A stretch of DNA of 64,000 bases from Liolophura sinensis (taxonomy: Eukaryota; Mollusca; Polyplacophora; Chitonida; Chitonidae): NCBI RefSeq assembly GCF_032854445.1, contig NW_027018041.1, positions 1 to 64,000 of the forward strand. Direction: 5' to 3'. The notes under the pieces are model-generated. The model was given only the letters and a program-made list of their open reading frames with translations. It ran no database searches and was not told where the DNA came from. The position numbers were made by a program, and so were the translations under genes. Below, in pieces: positions 10,613-21,547 of the stretch (its first letter is position 1; every line of letters begins with the position of its first letter).

Positions 10613-12304
10613 AGTCTTGGAGTCACAAGTAACATGATTTTCAATGAATTTTAACTTTGTTCCATCACTGCAGTTTTATCTTAACCTGTTTTCTGAGAGA
10701 ATATATTCAGGAAATGCACAGAAATATGTTCAGGAGCTGAAAGTCTGAGCTCCTTCTCCCTGTATCTCTTATTTTCTCAGTTAGTTACACCATTTGAATG
10801 ATTTGCCTCCAAGTAGGAGGGATAATAAAGCAATGTGTATTCACGGCATGCCTTTTGTGCGCAAAATCCATTGTGGAAATTCACATCTATACCCAAAGCG
10901 TTCAATCAGCGAGACCCTGTCTTTAACACGGCCGTCTGATTTTGTAGTTTTGCCTTGATGCTGTCAGGGACAGCCCTAATTGAATAGCCTTTGAATAGGG
11001 CCACATGATGCGAAGGTAAAACATGTGTAAAACTATTGAATACAACTTAAGAATCTGCTTACATATTGTAAATTGTTGTTCTAAGTCAGTTTAAATTAAT
11101 TAGTGTCACTGAACTCCGGTTTTCTCCAACTATAAAACTGACCATCATTGAATAGGTGAAAAAAATGATGTTAGGCATCAATCAAATAATTAAATAAATA
11201 AATTATACCATCGAAGCTCCTTTGCCCTGGATCCTGTTGCAACCATCTTTATCATTAATACCTCCTCAACAAGCAGTATCCCCTGTAAGGGTATATGGTT
11301 ATACACCAGGTGCATATCTTAAGACTTTCATCAAAAGCTCTCTAACCGCCAATATTCACTGATGCTGTTGAGTGAACAGTAATCACGTATATCTTGACAT
11401 TCAAGATAAATATCAGTATATCTTATGAAAGCTATAAAGCATGCCTCGATGTCAGTAACAGGGTACATGGTAACACGTGACGCATATAATAGCTTTAAAG
11501 AACGAGCAATGCAATACGCAATGTAATACAGGCCAGGGCCCCACCTGTGGGTTCAACATACTGTGCAGTCGAATCCGTCTCCAGAGAAGTTAGTACCTGT
11601 GAAAATGACATGATATCGCAAGCGTTACAGGGCTATTATGGGAGGATATTGGCCTTCTGGTAATATCTTCCACAGCGCAATATGCTCATAAAACCCATAG
11701 CCTGGGGAATAATGTGTTATAGGAAGTTGGCAAGACCCCGTTAACATTGGTTATAAAATCACTTAGCTTGCACGTGTGTGCTCAAGAGCTTTGACCTCCT
11801 GAAGGATATCCGATACCTGTTGAATGAAAGATAACCCTCGATAAGAGTGATCCTTTTCTTTTGTTAAACCACTTGACGCTATGGATGGAGGTAATGAAAT
11901 AACAGGGAACAGTTGACAATGAACAAATCGATGCGAATTTTTAACTATGTTTCTATTCTGGTTGCTGTTTAATGTTGGACTTGTTGCGTTTTTTGCTCGC
12001 AGGGCGATGTAAAGCTTTATTGGTGGCGAAAAGCGTCATTCTGGACAGGATTCCATCCTGAAATGTCATTTGTCGGAGCCGATCTGCTCGGGTTTTAAAA
12101 AACTGGCATAATTGAGTTATTCCAATTCTTATTTTGCTTTCTTAGTTTTCTTATTGTACATCAATTAAAGTGATTAACACTGCAAACACAAATGTTAACA
12201 ACAGATTGTCTTTATCAACGCTAACTGTATGTATGTTAGGGGGTTTAAGTCGTGTTTAACAAGTTTTCATACATATGACAACGAGGAGTCACATACTGTG
12301 TCTT
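10613..12304. other. No identifiable feature; weak internal repetition
   Basis: No coding frame of note. Two diverged phrases, GGGTATATGGTTATACACC near 11288 and GGGTACATGGTAACACG near 11461, both followed by GCATAT, hint at an old duplicated element. A short inverted repeat TATCTTGA/TCAAGATA lies near 11390-11408. Neither is enough to name an element. Confidence 0.4.
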
Positions 12305-12530
12305 CTTGTGGCAGGGCGGGTCCAGGCCACTTCAGTATCATGCCGAAGACACCAGACATGACACCCAACCCAGTCTCATTACACTGACACCGGGCCAACC
12401 AAGAAGCAACAAGTACCAATTTTTACCATTACTAAGACTTTGATGTGACCAAACCCGGGTTTGATCCCAGGTCTCCCGATTTCGAGACGGACGCTTTATC
12501 AATTAGGCCACCGCAGCGAGCGTGCGTTGG
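12305..12530 (-). mobile_element. tRNA-derived SINE, second family, reverse copy
   Basis: Read on the minus strand, a tRNA-like head occupies the right end: TGGCCTAATTGATAAAGCG (A-box-like), CGTCCGTCTCGAAATCGGG, then a B-box-like GGGATCAAACCCGGGT. This is the same head as the element at 3262-3478, though the distal part has diverged from it. The left end contains a short GC-rich segment of uncertain origin. Confidence 0.65.
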
Positions 12531-12539
12531 TAATAGGCT

Positions 12540-12590
12540 ATTGGATCACCAAGCCCGCTAACCAGTAGGCCACAGAGGCCCCCTGCTTCT
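12540..12590 (-). mobile_element. Second tRNA-like SINE head, truncated
   Basis: The minus strand reads GGGGCCTCTGTGGCCTACTG then GTTAGCGGGCTTGGTGATCC. TGGCCTACTGG fits an A box, and the surrounding bases resemble the head of the V-SINE-like element at 15839 (GCCCCCGTGGCTCAGTCGG). Only the head is present, directly behind the other SINE. Confidence 0.5.
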
Positions 12591-14590
12591 CCCTGATGTC
12601 AGGACTTATACGAATATCATTTGCGCATTTAAAGATATTAAACCATGTATGATCTGTTGATTCCTATTCACAGTTGCTGCACGTTAAATGCTAATGTAGT
12701 GTCAGTTTAGACGAGTTCTGCGCCGACGTATAAGTGAAGTATAAGTGAAGAGTTCTGAAATACGCAGTGTGATGTGATTGGTTGTAGATGAAACAACTAC
12801 TGGCGGGTCGGGCCGACTTGCCATAGTTTGAGACCCTTGTGGCGTTACATGCGTCTAACAAGAACCAATTTATAGTAATCTTCCCTATGCGTGCAATTTA
12901 GCATGTTCAAGATTGTTTTTTACTCCCGTGGATTTTTCACAATACTTAAGAATATTGCGTGTATGGTTTCCAACGGCAATGCCATGAAATTACGCCAGCT
13001 AAAGTACATGTACGTACACTCTGACGCTGCATGATCGTCTTTTTTACGCTTGCTTTACATCACTGCCATTATTAACAAATATTACACGGAAATCGTAAAA
13101 AAGCACTAAACCGATGATGAAGCAAAAAGTGATGCTCAGAATAAGAGGACTAGGACAAATGCATACCATTCTCTGCATGGTCAACCCGCTGTTCGTTGGC
13201 CCTTTATTTAGGGCTATTGCAAACGACATACCCAGCGCCTACTGTTGGAACAGGCTGGAAATTCGTCTGTCTAGCCTGAGACCGTGTATAACCTAATCCA
13301 TCAAAATGCAGTGACATTATCGAAAAAATCTAAATGAATTCAGCTGGCAAACCACTCGCTCCCGGGTGGCACTTTAGGTTGTTTCCTCATTTTCTTTTTT
13401 TTCTTATACCTACTGTGTTGTCTGTCTCATGTGATATCACAAGGTATTAAGTACAGTTCACTAGGGCCATTCCATGCGAACACATTCCGTACTTTTATCA
13501 CTTAAACGGGACAGGAAAACGTGATATATATTATGCAAAAAATGGCATAAACATCAAAAAGCCCTACACGTTTCCCAGTTTCATTCAAAATCAATTTATT
13601 TTTGTGTTTAAAAAGAAATGATTTCTTCATTATAAATGAATATTGTAAAAAGATCACACCATGTCTATTTTTGGAGAGGGGAAGGAATCGACAGTCAGTC
13701 TCGACAGAGCCAGGAAATGAGTCCGTCACTAATGGGAATAACAGTGTAATAGGTCTAGCCCACCACAAAGGCCCCTTATGATGATCCAGAGTTGTCTTCG
13801 GTCAACATTTGGACATTTTCGGTCAAGGAAAGCCATTAGACCTACAGCTGACTTGACAGTATGGGACGATAGTGTTGTTAAAATTCTACAAAAGCCTGAG
13901 GGTAGTTATTAGTTTATGGTTATCAGGTTCAGTGCGATTACAGTATCAGCATCATGTACCAAGAGCCCCTGGTACCTATCCTGGGTGAAATCCGGTCTGG
14001 CCGGACAACAGGAGGAGTTAATCCGTCGTGTACGCGGGTAATTTCCCGTTCCTGTTTTTGAATATATGTGTGAATTGCATTGTTGACTAAGCACCTCAAG
14101 GTTATATTCTACAAGGGCATTATCTAAGGTGTTGCAATTCATTATAAGCGATACCATGATGATTTGGCAGATAGCCTTAAGTAAGGTCTGTGCTTTAGAG
14201 ATTAAATACATAACGCTGAAGGGGAGATTACTTTGGTCGAAGGAAAAGTAAGAATGTAAATGAGGTTTTCTCCCTTCACTCCCACATCTCGGTGTGAATG
14301 TGTAATACATACCATTGTCTTCAAAAACAAAAAAACTTTAGCACACTGAGTTTCCTATAACTGTTACTATTTTCGTGTTAATAATGACGTTCATAACTAA
14401 CTGAAAACACCCCAGATATTTATTTCCGTCGGACCTGTGTTGTTCCACATTACTGATTGCCGTGCTACATGTACCCGTACCTTTAGTTTTAAACTTTCAT
14501 TAAACTGGCAAAAATACATGCATTTTGTTGCATAGAAAACCCCATTTCTAAGAGTAACAATATATTTAACTATACAAAAGGTAACATTAG
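12591..14590. other. No identifiable feature
   Basis: Apparently unique sequence. The longest frame (13909-14310, minus, 133 codons) has no recognisable domain and mixed composition. Two overlapping short frames near 13044-13296 lie on opposite strands of the same bases. None is supported as a gene. Confidence 0.45.
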
Positions 14591-14752
14591 TTATGTATAT
14601 GGTTTATAGTTAAGACGGTCTATCATCGAATCCACCAGATGCTGATCCAGGTTTCCTTCGGGTTTCCATCTCACAATCTCTTTCACATTTTTCTCCTTCT
14701 GTTCGGAACGATTGTCAACTTTTAGCTCCTTATACCGATTCCACAAAGCCAT
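14591..14752 (-). CDS. Unrecognised 53-residue hydrophilic ORF
   Basis: The ATG at 14752 has A at -3 and G at +4, a favourable eukaryotic start context. An in-frame TGA lies five codons upstream, so the start is not ambiguous. The 53-residue product begins MALWNRYKELK. It is rich in Lys, Glu and Asp, contains a Trp-Lys-Pro-Glu-Gly turn at residues 29-33, and ends in NYKPYT. Composition and the absence of low complexity look more protein-like than neighbouring frames. I do not recognise a family. It could be a short peptide gene, a relic exon, or chance. Confidence 0.3.
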   Translation of the reverse strand: MALWNRYKELKVDNRSEQKEKNVKEIVRWKPEGNLDQHLVDSMIDRLNYKPYT

Positions 14753-14916
14753 TTTTGACTTGAGTCAGCATTTCAAACCTCCTCACAATGCCTAGTTTTT
14801 AGTGTTGGAAGCTGAAATGTTTGTCTTCAAAAAAAAGACATTTGTTTGGAAGTCAATAGTTTGATTTCTTTCAAATTATTCCTTTTGTCAAAAAATGGCT
14901 TTAAAGAATCGGTCCC

Positions 14917-15455
14917 TTGTCAGCACACCTATACATTGTAGCTTAGCAAACAGACTGGGATGCGGGACCCTTGTCACCACACCCATGCATTGTAGCTTAA
15001 CAAACAGACTGGGATGCAGGACCCTTATCAGCACACCTATACACTGTAGCTTAGCAAACCGACAGGGATGCGAGACCCTTGTCACCACACCCATGCCTTG
15101 TAGCTTAGCAAACAGGCTGGGATGCGGGACCCTTGTCACCACACCCATGCATTGTAGCTTAGCAAACAGGCTGGGATGCGGGACCCTTATCAGCACACCT
15201 ATACACGGTAGCTTAGCAAACAGACTGGAATGCAGGACCCTTGTCAGCACACCTATACACTGTAGCTTAGCAACCGACTGGGATGCAGGACCCTTATCAG
15301 CACACCTATACACGGTAGCTTAGCAAACAGACTGGAATGCAGGACCCTTGTCAGCACACCCATGCATTGTAGCTTAGCAAACCAACTGGGATGCAGGACC
15401 CTTATCAGCACACCCATGCATTGTAGCTTATCAAACCGACTGGGGTGCGGGACGG
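14917..15455. repeat. 54-bp minisatellite, 10 copies
   Basis: The start TTGTCA or TTATCA recurs at 14917, 14971, 15025, 15079, 15133, 15187, 15241, 15294, 15348 and 15402: 54 bases each with one 1-base deletion. The consensus continues GCACACCTATACATTGTAGC, TTAGCAAACAGACTGGGATG, then CGGGACCC. Variants (CAGCACACCTATACA, CACCACACCCATGCA, TTATCAGCACACC) are intermixed, which suggests several rounds of local duplication. Since 54 is a multiple of three, frames of about 140 codons are open on both strands. I treat these as artefacts. Confidence 0.95.
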
Positions 15456-15838
15456 TGTGCAAGTGGGCTGTACATCTGCATTAACCGTCACTTTGAGTCA
15501 ATCTGACTAGATGGTCCAGCACTCCTGTCATACGGCAGTGAAGAATACGTACTCGACTTGACAGATTCCAGCAATCCTGTAAAACATACCGCATCTGTTG
15601 GTTTTGTAATAAACGTGTGCCATGGATGTCGTGGTGCCCTAGGGCAGGGATGCCATGTGTAGCACATGTGAAATACTACTATTATTCTGCAATCTTGAGC
15701 TCATTTGCTCTGGTTTCGGTTTAAAGAGATAGGATATATTGTGCAGGTTCGTGATACTGTTATAACATTTCTTTATCATCCACATCGCCCTGATGTACTA
15801 TCATCTGGTGCGCAACAGATAGTCTTGAAATTCCTCTC
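15456..15838. other. Unannotated stretch with SINE target duplication at its end
   Basis: No gene or repeat recognised, apart from the left target-site duplication AAATTCCTCTC at 15828-15838 of the adjacent SINE. Confidence 0.5.
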
Positions 15839-16105
15839 GGGGCCCCCGTGGCTCAGTCGGTTAGCGCGCTAGCGCAGCGTAGTGACCCAGAAGCCTCTTA
15901 CCAATGCGGTCGCTGTGAGTTCAAGACCACCTCATGCTGGCTTCCTCTCTGGCCGTACGTGGGGAAGGTCTTCCAGCAACCTGCGGATGGTCGTGGGGTT
16001 TCCTCCGGGCTGTGCCCGGTTTCCACCCACCATAATGCTGTCCGCCGTCGTATAAGTGAAATACTCTTGAGTACGGCGTAAAACACCAATCGAAAAAAAA
16101 AAATC
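15839..16105 (+). mobile_element. Near-full-length tRNA-derived V-SINE-like element
   Basis: The element starts GGGGCCCCCGTGGCTCAG with an A box TGGCTCAGTCGG (15849-15860). It has a B-box-like GAGTTCAAGAC (15917-15927), the internal Pol III promoter pair expected of a tRNA-derived SINE. The body contains CCGTACGTGGGGAAGGTC, CAGCAACCTGCGGATGG, TTCCACCCACCATAATG and AAGTGAAATACTCTTGAG. It ends CACCAATCG plus a run of 11 A. Near-perfect target-site duplications flank it: AAATTCCTCTC (15828-15838) and AAATTTCCTCTC (16106-16117). The body is of a type I know as widespread in molluscs (V-SINE superfamily, RUDI-like). That naming is tentative. The intact ends suggest a comparatively young insertion. 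Confidence 0.9.
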
Positions 16106-16290
16106 AAATTTCCTCTCTAGAGATCTTTATATTTAATGTCATGTATACTCTCTATAACACGACATCAATTTGTTTCCCATGGTTCAATTATCTAGAGGGC
16201 ACATTTTAATGAAGATCTTGAAACATGACGTAGTGAAGATCTAGAGAGCATAACTTAGTGAAGATATGGAGCGCACGACAAACTACCTGA
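16106..16290. repeat. Degenerate GAAGATCT repeat, about 24-25 bp period
   Basis: GAAGATCTTGAAACATGACG, GAAGATCTAGAGAGCATAAC and GAAGATATGGAGCGCACGA start at 16211, 16235 and 16260. Related CTCTAGAGATCTTTA and TTATCTAGAGGGC phrases lie upstream in the opposite sense. This is a small, diverged minisatellite with alternating orientation. Confidence 0.55.
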
Positions 16291-16627
16291 TACTAAACTT
16301 AAAGATTTCGTGAGCAAGACATAATTTTGCATGCAATATCTTCATGCATGGTGGTGAATTATCATCTCTTTCGAACAACTTAAAACAATTTAAAATACAA
16401 GCGTGCATTTGTGAAAGATGGGCTATTTATATTCAGTTTGCTTTGAACAATTTCACATTTATGGTTACACATGTATATATGATTAAGTTGACGCTTACCC
16501 TTTAATACGCTAACCTTTCTTCAAAACTTTTGTGAGAAATGATACATTTACGGTATAAGTTTATGCTTATCCTTTCTATAGCTCTTTTTAGCACGCAGTG
16601 CTTGTTCCAAATCATGCTTTCTGCATT

Positions 16628-16865
16628 AATTTTTTTATTTGATTGGTGTTTTACGTCGTACTCAAGAATATTTCACTTATACATTATGGTGTGATTAAAC
16701 TGGGAATTTCCCCACGACATCCGCTCTGCAAATTTGTTGGAAGACCTCCCCACGTACGATCTCAGAGGAAGGCAGCACTAGTTGGAATTGAACTCATAGC
16801 GACTGCATTGGTGAGAGGATCCTGGGTCATTGTACTGCACTTGCTAGCTAACCATACCGGCCCAT
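16628..16865 (-). mobile_element. V-SINE-like copy, diverged, with internal deletion
   Basis: In reverse orientation it shows an A/T tail, GATTGGTGTTTTACGTCG, ACTCAAGAATATTTCACTT, then CCCCACGTACGATCTCAGAG, TTGGAATTGAACTCATAGCG, ACTGCATTGGTGAGAGGATC and CTGGGTCATTGTACTGCAC. It finishes with a decayed A-box side near CTAGCTAACCATACCGGCCC. Part of the GGAGGAAACC region is missing or altered compared with the 15839 copy. Confidence 0.8.
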
Positions 16866-18627
16866 ACATAACATGGTTTTAATATACCTCGCAGCTGGGC
16901 TATAATTGCAAAATATTGCCACTTGTATATATCAGTTATTGTTATTCAAATATTGCGAATTATTTTAGATGCGATCATAACTGAATGATGTACTTTCTAT
17001 AAGCTCGTTAGCACTTTATATGTGATGCCTTTCGGTGTTCAGAATTTAATAAAATAAACAATAAAAAGATAAAGATGAAAACATGATGCAACAATTAAGT
17101 CCTGCCGGATCTTAAGCGAGAGTCTACATTTCTGTCGTGGTATAAATGCTATAACCGTGCACCAGTACATATATATGCATTCAAGTAGGACAACCCCCGA
17201 GGTAGTAGGCATATATACAGCTTAATTTCCTAGACTCACTTGCATGCGTGACAATGTATGTATGTACACTCACGCGGGAGTTAAAAAAAATCAGATATTT
17301 ATAAGCAACAAATTAATGCAGCTGAAGCACACATATTCGTCAATAGACTTTAGTCTTTTCTACTGTATCACGCACGAAAATGGCCATCAGGGGGACACGC
17401 TTGGTGGGCTATCCTATAGAGCGTGACAGGACACGCATCTGGGTGAAGTCAACATGCCAGTCATATGGACGTAATGCTCAGCTCTGATGGCGTGTGTTGT
17501 GCAGGGAAATGTTACGATTTAAAGCATTCTGAAGAAGGCCTACAGCTCCATGCTCAAAATTAGAATGGAGAATATATACACAGTTTTTTTTTTAAAGAGA
17601 ACGAAGGTTTTTGTAACTAGAGAGTATTAGAATATATACATATATAATCTTGCATCTAGACACGCGATTCATATGTTTATGTATACATTTTAGGTCTTAT
17701 TTCTTAAATTAAAAATCTATTCTATTTACTTATCTTTTGTAGTGTATGGCTATAAGTTTCAGTGATATAAACCACGAACACTTAAGGACAGCCTTTCACA
17801 TGAGGTAATGCAATTAATTCATTTTAAAACTTTAAAATAAGTTTGTGATTCTCAGATGAGTTGGTTCATGCAATGACTGAGCTGTCTCTGAACCGTCAGA
17901 AAAGCAAAACTTCTACTTTTAAACGTAATGTGTGCGATACGCGTGTAGTTATACACTTAAAGCGCGCTTCATGCAGGCATACAACCTGTACACAAACCAG
18001 TTTCACTGAGTCATGGTGCAGTCTTTTTCCTCTTCCTTCTGCGTGAATCATTTTGATGAATGGAACGTCAACAATTTTAACATGTCTGTCTGTTTGTCTG
18101 TCTGGCTGAGATTTTTCATATGATATATATGATTTTTCATGTGATTATTCTATACTCGAATGATATAGTGAAAACAAATGAGAGTTTTAAACAGGCTAAC
18201 GTTTTGAAAGAACACATAGGCTTACAGTGCTTTGCCATCAAAAGGATTGTGTGGTGTTCTTACAACTGTTGCCTTTATGGTGAATAACATTATCTTGCTG
18301 TAGCCTATGTCAGCGCCGAATGACGTGATTTGTCTTGCGTGACGTAACATCGTGAAAGTAAAAGTAGAAACGACACACGATATTCTAAATATGTGCAAAA
18401 CCAGCAATAATACACTGCAAAATAATACCGATATCATTACACATTAATACTTGTTTATGTTATATTTTTATCATTAAAATGCCTTGAAAATCTCACTACA
18501 CTAAATTAACATCAAAATGGCTTTAATGTGGTTAAAATGAACACATAAATATTGTTAATACTGGAAAAGTGTCAAATGCCAATTAACATCTGGGATTCAG
18601 GTTTTGCAAAGAAGGAAATTCATTATT
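16866..18627. other. Unannotated stretch up to the compound satellite
   Basis: AT-rich sequence without a convincing frame. A short TGTC-type microsatellite lies at about 18085-18110. The last bases before the array are GGAAATTCATTATT. No element border, terminal repeat or target duplication can be matched, because the right end of the array lies outside the window. Confidence 0.5.
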
Positions 18628-18834
18628 AGGGATCCCGTTCTTCCGGAACGGGATCCCTATTGTAATCGTTCTGTTTTTTAGGGATCCCGTTCTTCCGGAA
18701 CGGGATCCCTATTGTATTCGTTCTGTTTTTAGGGATCCCGTTCTTCCGGAACGGGATCCCTATTGTATTCGTTCTGTTTTTTTAGGGATCCCGTTCTCCC
18801 GAACGGGATCCCTATTGTAATCGTTCTGTTTTTT
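18628..18834 (+). repeat. Four tandem hairpin modules at the array's left edge
   Basis: Modules start at 18628, 18680, 18731 and 18784. Each is an inverted repeat with 13-base arms, AGGGATCCCGTTC and GAACGGGATCCCT, around a 4-5-base loop (TTCCG or TCCC). The arms are followed by ATTGTAATCGTTCTG and a run of T. The spacing is 51-53 bases because the CTTATT spacer is missing between them. This is the general description for all 35 modules in the array. Confidence 0.95.
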
Positions 18835-20120
18835 TCTTATTATTATTATTATTATTATTTTTTTTTCACCGACTTTGTTCGCATGGAAACTTTTTCACCG
18901 TTCAACATAGAGGTCTGAAATTTTGCACACATATTCTGGCGGTGAATACCTCGGGGACAAATTCTCAACTTTTTTGCTATGTCACGTGGTTCGGCCGCCA
19001 TATTGGATTTAGTGTAAAATCTTTAAAAATCTTCTTCTCAAGAACCACTGAGAACCGATCGTTTTCAAATTTAACATACAGCTAGTAAGGTTACGAGTTC
19101 TTTAAAGTTTGCGAAAATGGTTAGTTCCGGTCAAAACTCTGGAAGTTCGCCATTGGTCGAATTTGTGACGTCACAAAAAGTTCTCAAAGTTCAAATGTTC
19201 TGAACGTATTCTGATGTATCTTGAGCTGCTCATTCTGAATCTGCATGTATTTTTTTGTATATCTGTGTAACTTTTTGAGATATAAGCAAAAAACTCAAAA
19301 AAGTTACGTAACTTCAATTACCTGTAACTTGAGAACTATGGCAGCTAGAAATGTGCAACCTGCACGAAATTGTAGCCCAAGACATGCTCTTTCGAGCATT
19401 TGTCAATGGATTTGAGCTCCGATCAATAGTTTTTTCGCTACAAGCGTTTAAATCACAACACCGTTTTTTGTTTAGAAAAAGGTGGGATTTCTATTGCTTT
19501 AACATGGAGTTAGATGGGGACTGGACTGGGTTTGTAGTATTTGACCTGATGCTTTCGGCTACACTGTCCGTGATCTTCCGAAACAGGTTTAGGATGACAT
19601 TGATTCCAGTTCCCATCTAACTCCAGTACTCTATTAGAAGGCGTAGACATCTAACTACAACAGCAAACGACATGGACCTGTAAAAGTTAGCTTTGTTTTG
19701 CGCAGACCTCGTGCTCTTTACTATACGTTAAACAGGCCAGGGTGATTAACAGATATGGACACGTGAACTGGTCCAAGTGCTGACTTTCCAACGATGGCCG
19801 AGCTATCAGTGGAGCAGTGAGTCTGTGCATGTCATGTCGTGGATTGAGATGTTAATGTACAAACCTGCTGTTACACTGGTCGTGTTTTTGCCTTATTTCT
19901 TACAATTAGCGGACTAAATCTGTCGAGGAACGACCGTTTTTCACTGGGCATAGCGTAGCATCATCAAGGTCGCCAATCTATTCGAAGGAATGCAAATGAC
20001 CGGCCGACTGCCTCAGTGACAAACGGTGTAAGGTCGCATCGAAACTTTGAAAGCCGTGTATGTGGAACATGTGTCCTTCGAACACAGAACATGAAGGGGA
20101 AAACGTCATCGATCCGATCC

Positions 20121-20162
20121 GGGATCCCGGCCTAGGATCTGCTATTCGCAGATCCATTCTAG
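20121..20162 (+). other. Putative rolling-circle 3' terminus (unit 1 example)
   Basis: The terminal block contains GGGATCCCGG, CCTAG and the hairpin GGATCTGC-TATTC-GCAGATCC, then ATT and CTAG, followed by TT. The same block ends all 31 units. The hairpin stem is intact in 30 of them, and base changes fall in the loop (units 8, 21, 30). Resemblance to Helitron 3' ends (hairpin, CTRR, T-flank) is structural. No enzyme is present to confirm it. Confidence 0.6.
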
Positions 20163-20408
20163 TTCTTATTATTAGGGATCCCGTTCTCCCGAACGGGATC
20201 CCTATTGTAATCGTTCTGTTTTTTCTTATTATTATTATTATTATTATTTTTTTTTCACCGACTTTGTTCGCATGGAAACTTTTTTACCGTTTAACATACA
20301 GGTCTGAAATTTTGCACACATATTCTGGCGGTGAATATCTCGGGACGAATTCTCCACTTTTTTGCCATGTCACGTGGTTCGGACGCCATATTGGATTTTG
20401 TGTAAAAC

Positions 20409-20439
<31 letters not shown>

Positions 20440-21547
20440 ACCGATCGGTTTCAAATTTGACATGCTGCTAGTAAGTTACGAGTTCTTTAAAGTTTGCGAA
20501 AATGGTTCACTTCCGGTCAAAATTCTGGAAGTTCGCCATTGGTCGAATTTATGACGTCATAAAAAGTTCTCAAAGTTCATTTGTTCTGAACGTATTCTGG
20601 TGTATCTTGAGCTGCTGATTCTGAATCTGGTTGTATTTTTTGCATGTCTGTGTAACTTTTTGAGATTTTAGCAAAAAACTCAAAAAAGTGACGTAACTTC
20701 AATGACCTGTAACTCGAGATCTGTGGAAGCTAGAAATGTGCAACCTGCACGAAATTGTAGCCCAAGACATGCTCTTTCGAGCATTCGTCAACAGATTTCA
20801 GCTCCGATCAATAGTTTTTTCGCTACAAGCGTTTAAATGACAACACCATTTTTTGTTTAGAAAAAGGTGCTAATCCTATTGCTTTAACATAGAGTTAGAT
20901 GGGGACTGGACTGGGTTTGTAGTATTTGACCTGATGCTTTCGGCTACACTGTCCGTGATCTCCCGAAACGGTTGTAGGATGACATTGATTCCAGTTCCCA
21001 TCTAACTCCAGTACTCTATTAGATGGCGTAGAGATCTAACTACAACAGCAAACGACATGGACCTGTAAAAGTTAGCTTTGTTTTTCGCAGACCTCGTGCT
21101 CTTTACTATACGTTAAACAATCCAGGGTGATTAACAAATATGGATATGTGAACTGGTCCAAGTGCTGACTTTCTAACGATGGCCGAGCTATGAGTGGAGC
21201 AGTGAGTCTGTGCACGGCATGTCGTGGATTGAGATGTGAATGTACAAACTTGCTGTTACACTGGTCGTGTTTTTGCCTTATTTCTTACAATTAGCGGGCT
21301 AAGTCTGCCAAGGAACGACCGTTTTTCACTGGGCATAGCGTAGCATCATTAAGGTCGCCAATCTATTCGAGGGAATGGAAATGACCGGCCGACTGCCTCA
21401 ATGGCGAAAGGTGTAAGGTCGCATGGAAACTTTGAAAGCCGTGTATGTGAAACATGTGTCCTTCGAACACAGAACATGAAGGGGAAAACGTCATCGATCC
21501 GATCCGGGATCCCGGCCTAGGATCTGCTATTCGCAGATCCATTCTAG
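20163..21547 (+). repeat. Satellite unit 2 (1385 bp)
   Basis: One hairpin module (20174), type A leader, standard tail. The CRE is flanked as ATGACGTCAT. A frame of 164 codons (20060-20554) crosses the junction with unit 1 but starts inside the previous unit's tail. I do not treat it as a gene. Confidence 0.9.

Larger units (their letters stand above)
18628..20162 (+). repeat. Satellite unit 1 (1535 bp)
   Basis: First unit of the array; it has no preceding 3' block. It carries four hairpin modules, (TTA)n, a T8 tract and a type A leader (TTCGCATGGAAAC … CTCGGGGACAAATTC). The core holds CACGTG, a CRE TGACGTCA at 19166-19173 and the palindrome AAGTTACGTAACTT at 19301-19314. The tail is standard. 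The unit ends in CTAG at 20159-20162. Confidence 0.9.

Noticed and set aside
13909-14310. Minus-strand frame of 133 codons
   Set aside because: No motif or domain recognised; a frame of this length is not rare in a window of this size.
14940-14960. TTGTAGCTTAGCAAAC resembles the start of vertebrate mitochondrial tRNA genes
   Set aside because: No cloverleaf could be drawn from the 54-bp repeat, and the phrase simply recurs as part of the minisatellite.
18628-18834. Hairpin plus T-run read as rho-independent bacterial terminators
   Set aside because: The window is eukaryotic, and the modules are repeated without any gene in front of them.
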